A program made the position numbers and the translations under genes. This document shows, one piece after another, positions 56,210-64,000 of a DNA stretch of 64,000 bases. The notes beneath the pieces were generated by a model. The model saw only the letters and a list, made by a program, of their open reading frames with translations, had not been told where the DNA came from and did no database searches. The stretch is taken from positions 6,127,501 to 6,191,500 of the forward strand of contig JARFJB010001910.1 of assembly GCA_036346205.1 (NCBI GenBank), given 5' to 3'. The stretch comes from Vesta saturnalis. Taxonomy: Eukaryota > Arthropoda > Insecta > Coleoptera > Lampyridae. Every line of letters begins with the position of its first letter. Within the stretch, counting starts at the first letter, position 1.

Positions 56210-56748
56210 GCTAAAAGTTTGACCTTGAAAATTATATTCTTAGATTTATGATTACCTTGCAATTTCTATTTTTAGCTTTTCACCTTGACCTTTTTATACT
56301 TCTAAGAAATATGACACCACCGTAGGTCAATAACCTTTGACCTTGAAAACTATTTTAGATTTATGATTACCTTGCAACTTCTATTTTTAGCTTTTCACCT
56401 TGACCTTTTATATTTCTAAGAAATATGACACCACCGTAAGTCAATAACCTTTGACCTTCAAAACTATTTTTGATTTATGATTACCTTGCAACTTTTTAGC
56501 TTTGACCTTGACCAACTACATTTTAAATCTCCCGCTTAAAGTTCGACCTTGAAAGAGCTCCAAAAGCTTCCGATTTCACCACCAGAGGGCGAGTGACTCC
56601 AAAAATTTAAATCCCCCACCACAAGCATGCTTGAGACGTGGAGCGCGTTCTGGCATAACGAGAAAACTCACTTGACCTTGAAATAAATCCCCATAAGATT
56701 TACATGGGTGACCTTGAACTGGTCCAGGATCGGCCTTATATGTCTACT
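56210..56748 (-). repeat. Polinton right terminal inverted repeat with internal tandem copies
   Basis: Reverse complement of the left repeat from 56748 inwards, with tandem copies of a roughly 118-base unit ('ttatgattaccttgcaa', 'ctttgaccttga') that the left end has in lower number. Unequal copy number explains the length difference. Confidence 0.9.
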
Positions 56749-56754
56749 CATATC
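56749..56754. other. Polinton target site duplication, right (CATATC)
   Basis: Identical to 39265-39270. Confidence 0.95.
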
Positions 56755-56919
56755 AGATCTGATATAACCGCCACTAGTGGTACATGCTGTACTACTTTTA
56801 GAAGTGATCCGTGATGTGATAAGTTCATTTTATACCAATGAAATGAATTATTGTATGATTCTAATTTGTTCTGAAGATATATTTTACGATTATTTAGAAC
56901 TTTTTATAATTATTTATAG

Positions 56920-58608
56920 ATGGAGAGGAAAGTGGAGACAATGAAAAATCGAGAGACATTACATACATTCATTATCCCTCTATCCATCCTCCTAAGTGTT
57001 CCTGAGTGCTTTAGCACGATAGGCCAAATTATGTTTGTGTCGCCACCAGAAACAAGTGAAGACGAATATTTGAATAGTTCTGACAGGATTTTGTCAGTGA
57101 ATATCAGTGAAGTAGAAGACGAATATGATTTTGAGGATGAAATACCGTTAGCTAGATCACCAGGCTCCAGTTTCTGAAATGATGTTCCACCCAATGCACT
57201 AAAAGTAACTCCTGCATTCGATGAACATGCTGTGATCCGTGTAGATGGATGGAATTCCGTCGATTAGATTCAAATGTTTCTCGATGTTGAATTATTGACC
57301 CATATGGTTGAGCAATCAAACCTCTATGCCATACAGAGTAATCCAAATAAACCACTCAGACTAACACTATAGTTTATTGGTGCAACTATGTACATACCAA
57401 TTATGGATTTTAGTCGCACTCGAAACTATAGGTCAGCAAATTTTAGAATCTCAAACGTAGCAGATGTTATGAGTAGAGATAGATATGATGAAGTCCGATG
57501 ATATCTTCATTTCAACGAAAACACCCACCAACCTAATTTGACTGACGAAAACAGACATCGTTTATTTAAAATTAGACCTCTGGTTGATGCCATTATATCT
57601 AAATGTAAAAAGATCCCTCTATATGGTCCAATATTCTGCGTAGACGAGCAGATAGTGCCATTCAACGGCCAATCAAGACTCAAGTGCTATAATCCCAAAA
57701 AACCTTATAAATGGGGTTACATAGTTTTTGCTCTATGTAATGTCAGTGGTACAGTCTACAACTTTGATATCTATGATGGCCAAATTAGACCAAAACCTGG
57801 ACAAGTTCAAACATCGTACTCTATTTATCATCAGTAATTCCGGACAACAAAAACTGTTTGTTATAAACTGTTTGATAACTGGTTTGCTTCGCCTTTACTC
57901 TTCGTCGAATTGAAGAAAAGTGTAATAGGTGCTATTAGGACAATAAGAATCAACATATTTCCAGGTTGTACTGATAAGGTCATGAAAAAAAGAATACCAC
58001 AGAAGGTGTCAATATATCCGAACCATAAAATGGTATGACGATAGGGGTGTAACCTTGGCCAAAACATTCTCAAGTGCCAAACCTACGAGTTTGGTAGAAA
58101 GATGGGACAGAAAATTGAAGCGGAAAGTGTCAATAGTAAAACCAGCCGCAATTGACATGTACAATCATTTCGTGGGAGGAGTCGACTTCTTAGATGGCAA
58201 TATTGCCTATTACAGGATTGGAGTTGAGTCCAAATATATTACATGCGTTTTTTCTATCATCTAATAGATATGATGACTGTTAATGCATGGAATCTCTACA
58301 AAATAGATAGCAAAGGTATCGATCTTGCAAAGAAAGATATTCTTGACCAAATGAACTTCAAGGCTGCAATTGCTAACAGTTTATGCTTGCTAAATAAAGT
58401 TATTCCGAAAAAAAGAGGAAGGCTAGCACCAATCCCAAATGTCGAAGTTAGAAGAGATAGGACAGACCACTGGCCAGAGTTTACTAACAAGAGATTGAAT
58501 TGCAAGCGCCCACTATGTAAACAGCTCTCTTCAGTCCAGTGCTCAAAATGTAAGGTAGACCTCTGTTTGAGAAAAGATAAAAACTGTTTCACATCGTTCC
58601 ATATGTAG
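56920..58608 (+). pseudogene. piggyBac transposase
   Basis: The ATG at 56920 starts MERKVETMKNRETLHTF. An acidic N-terminus follows (SEDEYLNSSDRILSVNISEV). The catalytic core shows IFCVDEQIVPFNGQSRLKCY (first Asp) and KKPYKWGYIVFALCNVSGTV. The second-Asp region is in a broken frame near 57850. Then VERWDRKLKRKVSIVKPAAI and NHFVGGVDFLDGNIAYYRIG (third Asp). The C-terminal Cys-rich domain is present: CKRPLCKQ, CSKCKVDLCL, NCFTSFH. Several frameshifts and stops (57178, 57265, 57835, 58260). It belongs to the outer piggyBac element at 38918-60399. Confidence 0.82.
56967..57027 (+). repeat. 61-bp fragment of LINE 3' UTR inside piggyBac ORF
   Basis: Nearly identical to the 3' UTR of the LINE at 37540-37600 (shared start 'attcattatccctctatcc', shared end 'tagcacgataggcc'). 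It has neither the LINE's A tail nor an obvious target duplication. The surrounding transposase frame remains open across it. Confidence 0.85.
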
Positions 58609-58692
58609 ATATTAAAAATATATTTTTGCACTTTTTTTGGGTATTTTTTTGTAAATCCTACCCTTAAAGCATGATATATCAAAAATGATATG

Positions 58693-60262
58693 CAGGGTGA
58701 TACACATTCGAGCGTATATATGGGGAACTTGGAAACCGTAAGAGATACGAGGCTGGTTAAATTAAGGCAAAGTTGAGTATTTAAGTGCTTATCCAAATTC
58801 CGTTTAAAAAATGTCAAAATTCCGAGTACTTCCGGGGATATCCTAAAAAAACCCAAAATTTGGAAAATCGGTTTTAGTACTTTCTGACCTTATTTGAAGA
58901 GATATTTGAAATCGGACTACATATTTACATTTCCATTTTTCTTGCTCTATCCAATAGTGTTAATAGTTTTAACACTCGACGTTTCGTCATTAAGTTTTTT
59001 CTAGGATTATTTGATACGATGTTTTGAAATCAAAGTTACATCATCACAGCCACTTTTTCTCCTTTATAAAATGGCGTTATTTCAATTTCCTATATGACGT
59101 TTCGTTTCCGAGTAGCCATTAAACTTTGATTTTTTAAATACTATCCTGGATTTTTTATTTCTTTATTTGAAACCTATTGATCTCTTTTTAATACAATGAT
59201 ATTTTACAATGATGAAAAAAATAATTGCTTCTACCAAAACTGAAGTGCAGTTTGAAAACAAAAATGTAGTACAAATTTTTGTGGTACAGCGTCTAAAAGA
59301 TTGGCAGGGACATGTAATTACACGACTTTATTATAAAAAATTTTTCTTACGTTTCTAAAACAACTCTAGCGACCTCCTACTCCGTAAATGAGCTATCGGT
59401 GGTGTTTTGTGCCTAATTGTAAAAGTACAATCATTTTGTAAAGGAGAAAAAGTGGCTGTGATGATGTAACATTTATTTCAAATTATCTTATCAAATAATC
59501 CTAGAAAAAAATATAAACCGTTTTTCAAAATTTTGTTTTTTTAATAACACCAAAAAATTAATAACCATCAAAAGACAGTCTGTCGGTTTATTATTTTCAA
59601 TCTATCTGTCACTAAATCTTTTGGTAAGAAAGTTAAATAATCTTCTTAATTGGATATATCGGCTAACAGTTAATCATGAAAATACTCCTTAAATTTCTGA
59701 CGTTAAAAACTAATAATTTTTTCAATTTAGAATTCCGTTAAAGAAATGAGAACTCAAAATTGTATACCTGCCCAGATAAACACAAAATGTTTTACAAAAA
59801 TTCATAGCCAACTATGTTATAATTTTTTTTTCTTTACTGTATCAATCTTTTCAGAAACAAAGGTAACTTACGATACATCATTGAAAAGGTAATAAACGGG
59901 ACTACTAAAAACTGTAAAAATACAATATGGCTTCCATAAGAAAAAGCAAAGTTGATGATGATCACTCATTGACGAAACGTCTAGTGTTAAAACTATTAAC
60001 ATTATTGGATAGAGCAAGAAAAATGGCAATGTAAACGTGTAGTCCGATTTTAAATATCTCTTCAAATAAGCTCAGAAAAAATAAAATCGATTTTCTAAAT
60101 TTTCGTTTTTTTTTGGATATCTCCGGAAGTACTCGGAATGTTCAAATTTTTTAAACGGCATTTGGATAAGCACGTTAATGCGCAACTTTGCCTTATAACC
60201 CACCTCGTATCTCTTACGGTTTCAAAGTTCCCCATATATACACTCGAATTTGTATCACCCTG
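58693..60262. mobile_element. Non-coding element with about 330-bp inverted repeats
   Basis: Left 'cagggtgatacacattcgag' and the right complement of 'cagggtgatacaaattcgag' begin arms that stay inverted copies to about 59030 and from 59940. A second inverted pair lies inside (59000-59075 with 59430-59510, containing 'catcatcacagccac'). The right edge has TA; the left has TG. No coding. It is inserted in the 3' region of the piggyBac element. Confidence 0.8.
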
Positions 60263-61160
60263 TATACTGACTTTTGAAAAAAAAAATTATTTCGAAAAAT
60301 TTTAAATAAAAGTTTTAAATATCTAGTATTTGAAAGTTTCTAAAAAGAAAAAAAATTTTTTTTGGAAAACAAAAATTCGCGAGTAAAGGACATAAAGTGT
60401 TATTTGATCTCTTTCTTAATCACAATGAAATTTTATCGCTTTGCCAGTTATCTTTATTGCAATCAAAATTCCTCTTTAATTTTGTGTCTCGGGATGATTC
60501 TGTAGGACTGTTTTCATAGTTTTGTTTACAGTTAATCGTTTTTTGTAGAATCATCCGATTACAATTTTGATTTTTTAATACCTGTTTTAAAAATCAAAAC
60601 TTTATCTCTTTTTACATCAGGTTTTGAACGTAATAAAAATCATTCGTCCATTGAGATTTGCAAGAGTCTGAAATTAAATGACAACAGAATTAATTCTGTT
60701 TCAAAAGTGAAAAATGGACCTGTTATTCATCTTCTTATGCGAGGAGCGCAAAAATTTAAATGTCACCTTACTCTTTGTTAGTTGTGAAAATGTGCACAGT
60801 ATATTTTTTCGTTTTTTCGTATATTGTGAACTAATCCATATTAAAAATAAGAAAATTGACTAAGTTGTAGGGGAGAGTCGGGTAATTGTGCGCGACGGCT
60901 AATCGTGCGCATGCCTTTATTTCCACAACCAGCTGATATGATTTGAAATCATCATGCAGGCGTCATCTCTTGTCAAACCTATGTACTATCGCAGATTAGG
61001 CGAGTTATCGCTTCACGTTACTTATCCAAAATGGTCGTTTCGTTGAGTGCGCATGTCGTGTACTAGTAGGTGCCTCGGAGAAAATAAGCTGTAAGTATTT
61101 GAACTTTTACATTTTTTAATAATCGTGTGTGTTAGTACATTGCTTAATGAATCTCCTTAA

Positions 61161-61403
61161 ACTCTATCCGCCCAACAGAAATAGTTAAGCCACTCCCACA
61201 CATGTGCCCTAAATTTAAATAGAATTTTTTCTATTAGCTTAAATTTTCAACCCACAATACAAGCAAGCACGAAGGGAGACAGACTGCATGATTTTTTTAA
61301 TTTCCCCCCATTTATTAATTTGTAACGTGTGAAACTGGTCACTGCATACATTGGTCCAATTTAGTGAGGCGGAGCTTAACTATTTCTGTTGAGCGGATGG
61401 AGT
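61161..61403. mobile_element. 243-bp MITE
   Basis: The left end 'actctatccgcccaacagaa' is repeated in reverse complement at the right, about 28 of 30 bases matching. Non-coding, inside the leader of the pogo-like element. Confidence 0.75.
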
Positions 61404-61580
61404 ATAACACTGATACATGTGGGTTAGACAAAAAAAAAACGTTTTCATTGTTTTAATGAAATGTAAAAGTGAATCTGTCACTTTCAGTGCGCACGATTAG
61501 CCGCAATCATTTAGCATTGTTAACAATGCGTGAGTTTTAAATAATCAATCATACTTAGGTAATATTTTGCATTTTTGGAG

Positions 61581-62457
61581 ATGCCGAAATACCAACGTAA
61601 AACAACAAAGGCGCAATGGGATCGAGAAACCATGACTTAGGCCATAGGATTTGATGAAAATGGAGGATCAACACGACAGGCTGGTAAAAGGTTCAATATC
61701 CCAGAGTCTTCGATACGAAAAAGAAAAAAAAAGCACATAAAGATGGACTTGATATTGTAGAAGCACATATGGGCAGGTACTGTGTCTTTTCATCCGTTCA
61801 AGAAAAGGCGTTAAAAGACCACGTTCTCAAGTTAGCAATACTTTATAATATAATGACTAAAGTTCAACTCAGAAAATTAGCCTTTCCTTTGCCGAAGTCA
61901 ACCAGATAAAACACAACTTTAAGGTTGAATTAAAAATTGCCGGAAAAGACTGGTATTATGGATTTCTTAAGAGAAACCCAGAGATAACGCTTAGAACACC
62001 GGAACCCGCTAGCACCAATCGTATCTCAGCTTTTAACAAAGATCACGTCTCCACATGCTTTAAACACCTAAAGCAATTATACGACAAATTCAATTTTAAG
62101 GAGGATGCAATATTTAACTTAGATGAAACCGGAATTTCTACTGTACAAACGCCATGCAAAAGACTCGGTCCGAAAGATGTTAAACAATTTGGTGATAAGA
62201 CATCTGGTGAAAGAGGGAAAACAGTTACTGTTATCTGCTCTTTCGATTCTTCTGGATGTGCCATTAATGTTTATATTTCCCCGCATTAGAATGACGAATA
62301 CTTTAACCAACAATGGGACTTCTAATGCAATTTATTCTTGTTCAAAAAGTGCTAGGAGCAATGAAGAGTATTTTTACAGATGGTTAGAACATTTCAAAAG
62401 AACCGAAATTCATCAAAAGATGAACCGGTAGTATCCTGGACAATCAGTCCAGTAATA
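61581..62457 (+). pseudogene. pogo-like transposase, part 1
   Basis: The ATG at 61581 starts MPKYQRKTTKAQWDRETM, followed by GSTRQAGKRFNIPESSIRKR, a pipsqueak-type HTH. Later blocks: KDWYYGFLKRNPEITLRTPE (CENP-B-like DNA-binding tail), AIFNLDETGISTVQTPCKRL (first catalytic Asp), SGERGKTVTVICSFDSSG and a WLEHFKRT block. The second-Asp segment LDNQSS is read in a shifted frame at about 62435 just before the insertion point. Several stops. The remainder continues at 63710. Confidence 0.75.
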
Positions 62458-63707
62458 ACGTATGTCTCAAAAGTATTGGCACAAAATCCAATGGATCTAA
62501 AATACGCGAGAATGATAAAATATTAGTTTGGCTTTGGAAACAAAAATTCTCTGAAGGTTTGTCTTCACTTTGAGAGTTCAGTTTTAGAAATTAGTTATAC
62601 TAAAATGGCTTACAAACTAGATCTTTGTAAAAGTATTCACAGTCTAGTTAGGCAAATGCCTAAATGTGAAATAGTTCACATATTCGAAAATCAAAATATT
62701 TCCCGCAGAACTATTTATTGCATAATAATGGATTGTAAACAAGGTAAACCATGCATAAATTTCCCAAAAAGTGGAAGACCCAGAACTTGTACCCAAGCCA
62801 ACAGGTTAGTAAGAAGGGCAACAAATAAAGATGGAAATTAGCAAGGCAGTATAGAACTTCTAAGGATACAGTTTGGAGGGAATTGGTTATGAATGGTCAA
62901 GAATATTGAAAAAGAAGAAAATTTCCAAAATATACGCCAAATTAGTTGGCACGGATACCACGATGTTGTCGGGCATTAATGAGGATACATTTTGCCAACA
63001 ACAAATATTTCCCCCTAAGTAACTCATAAATTAAGGGTCATGATTGCTCCTATACTGATAACATAGAAAACTGCCGGATAATGTTAAATATAAAGAAAAG
63101 GAAATATTTGCTGATAAAATTTTAGTCTGGTGTGCGATTTCTATAAGGGGGATATCGAGGCCTTATGTGGGACGTGTAAGAGGCGAAGCACTGGATAGTC
63201 AGCGCTATATTCATAACTGTATCATCAAACTGTATGATTTAATTAACGAACATCATGTTGAAAACGATATAATGTTTTGGCCAGAATTACAATCATGCAA
63301 TTGCGCCAGGAAACTCAGAACTAGCTCAACGCTCATAACATATCATTCCTACCACGAAACGACAACCCCCCTAATCTACCTCAGGCCGCCCAATAGAAGA
63401 ATTTTGGGCACTTTTGAGTACGAAAAGTATATGATGGAGGATGGCAAGCCGAAAATGAAGAATTGTTAAGACGGAGGATTTACAGAAAAATTCGGAGATA
63501 GATATTACAGCCGCCCAAGACCGTGTGTGAGATGTTCGTAGAAAATTGCGTCTTGTTGAAAATCACGGACCACTCATTTAAATGAAGTTCTCACTTTTAT
63601 TAATTATAGGTCTATTAATTATGTCTGGTATCTATAAGTTTAAATAAAACATATTTGTTCGTAAAACTGAATATAATATTTTGTGCCAAAGCTTTTGAGA
63701 CATACGT
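62458..63707 (+). mobile_element. Tc1-like element inserted in the pogo transposase
   Basis: Inverted ends 'acgtatgtctcaaaag' (left) and its complement 'cttttgagacatacgt' (right) with TA at 62456-62457 and 63708-63709. Length 1,250 bp. It carries one broken transposase. Confidence 0.85.
62605..63581 (+). pseudogene. Tc1-like transposase
   Basis: The ATG at 62605 opens MAYKLDLCKSIHSLVRQMPK, an HTH region ending KSGRPRTCTQ. After stops, 63090-63300 gives ADKILVWCAISIRGISRPYV, RGEALDSQRYIHNCIIKLYD and MFWPELQSCN, where the family has PDLA or similar at the second catalytic Asp; here Glu replaces it. The end shows ITAAQDRVCDVRRKLRLVEN, the usual C-terminus, stopping near 63581. It has at least five breaks and the first catalytic segment is not clear. 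Confidence 0.7.
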
Positions 63708-63709
63708 TA

Positions 63710-64000
63710 TTTCGTTACCAATGTATGACTATTGTAAAGAAAATGGCATTAATCTTCTTACGATAACCCCCATACGTCCCATAAGCTTCAACCATTGGAT
63801 GTAAGTTTTTATGGTTTATTAAAAGCAGCGTTTAACCGGCAATGTGACTATCACCGAATATCGTCCGAAAGAATCACACAATACGATTTACCTGTAATAT
63901 TTAACAAAGCCTATACTCTTGTGACTACAATGGATAAGGCTATCTGCTATTTTAGAAGTCCTCTTCCAAAACCAAGTACAGCTAATCGACAAAATCGCAA
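63710..64000 (+). pseudogene. pogo-like transposase, part 2 (continues outside window)
   Basis: After the nested element the frame reads MYDYCKENGINLLTI, then in shifted frames HKLQPLDVSFYGLLKAAFN (third catalytic Asp in PLDV) and LPVIFNKAYTLVTTMDKAI. It matches the part of the DDE domain that follows the second Asp, confirming that the Tc1-like element split the gene. Confidence 0.7.

Larger units (their letters stand above)
39271..56748. mobile_element. Maverick/Polinton copy 2, full length (17,478 bp)
   Basis: Complete by structure: terminal inverted repeats starting AGTAGACATATAAGG, 6-bp target duplication, and a full set of virus-like genes. Rightward unit: DNA polymerase B and one further gene. 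Leftward unit, from the right end: small ORF, unknown gene, phospholipase A2-like, small hydrophobic protein, protease, minor capsid, small ORF, major capsid, ATPase, large conserved hypothetical, fibre-like, integrase. The two units converge near 47.8 kb. A further leftward ORF lies at 42.3 kb. Most large genes carry one or a few frameshifts, so this copy is defective but much younger than copy 1. It sits inside a piggyBac element. Confidence 0.95.
38918..60399 (+). mobile_element. piggyBac element interrupted by a Polinton and a MITE
   Basis: The left end is TTAA (38914-38917) then CCCCTTTGTGCCCGATAC. The right end, read in reverse, is CACTTTATGTCC after a decayed TTAT (60400-60403), matching 9 of 12 bases with CCCTTTGTGCCC. 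The only coding sequence belonging to it is the transposase at 56920-58608. Removing the Polinton (39271-56748) and the MITE (58693-60262) leaves roughly 2.4 kb, a normal piggyBac size. The right boundary is the weaker of the two. Confidence 0.7.
60870..64000 (+). mobile_element. pogo/Tigger-like transposon, runs past the window end
   Basis: It starts after TA (60868-60869) with 'ggggagagtcgggtaattgt', a form seen in insect pogo-like terminal repeats. It carries a transposase split by a nested Tc1-like element and a small MITE in its 5' region. A GTGCGCACGATTAG-like phrase near 60900 is repeated in inverse orientation near 61490. The right end lies outside the window. Confidence 0.65.

Noticed and set aside
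58296..58856. 186-codon minus-strand ORF
   Set aside because: Antisense to the piggyBac transposase; long by chance.

Overview
The window looks like AT-rich, intron-containing insect DNA. I base this on the transposon families present, host exons with ordinary GT-AG splice sites, TATA plus TCAGT promoters of arthropod type, and long (AT)n arrays. I cannot name the species. About two thirds of the 64 kb is recognisable mobile DNA of many ages. Host coding sequence is sparse. There are three linked minus-strand exons (33246-32855, 32803-32568, 23315-23191) of one unidentified gene whose 9.2-kb last intron is packed with transposons. There is one plus-strand terminal exon of a second gene (10053-10328), and a doubtful first exon at 2711-2652.

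Layout. 1-6.2 kb: old repeats and a deleted transposase remnant. 6.5-9.1 kb: a MITE with long inverted repeats abutting a DD41D-type Tc1/mariner element. 11.2-18.3 kb: a truncated, decayed Maverick/Polinton (copy 1) with a LINE fragment inside its protease gene. 18.3-20.7 kb: a second DD41D element with terminal arms of about 760 bp. 24.6-31.6 kb: three classical mariners, a piggyBac remnant, a MITE and a DD41D relic. 32.0-32.5 kb: an inverted-repeat element with hammerhead-like motifs. 34.0-38.2 kb: a LINE with a second copy of the same family inserted in opposite orientation.

38.9-60.4 kb is a nested set: a piggyBac element carrying a full-length 17,478-bp Polinton (copy 2, 39271-56748) and a 1.57-kb inverted-repeat element. 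Copy 2 has near-identical terminal inverted repeats beginning AGT and a perfect 6-bp target duplication (CATATC). It carries a virus-like gene set: protein-primed type DNA polymerase B, integrase with chromodomain, packaging ATPase, adenovirus-like protease, major and minor capsid proteins, a phospholipase A2-like protein, a fibre-like protein and several small conserved ORFs. The polymerase unit is transcribed rightwards from a TATA/Inr promoter at 43.2 kb, and the virion genes leftwards from a matching promoter at 56.1 kb. Some genes are open (minor capsid, the 55.7-kb ORF, the 42.3-kb ORF); most have frameshifts. Copies 1 and 2 have dissimilar capsid genes, so two divergent Polinton lineages colonised this locus.

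60.9-64 kb: a pogo-type transposon, interrupted by a small MITE and by a Tc1-like element sitting inside its catalytic domain, running off the window end. Stretches with nothing recognisable: 1-630, 9.9-10.05, 10.4-11.2, 20.9-23.19, 23.4-24.5, 27.8-28.4, 31.65-31.98, 33.3-34.0, 38.2-38.9, 40.8-42.2 and 60.4-60.87 kb.
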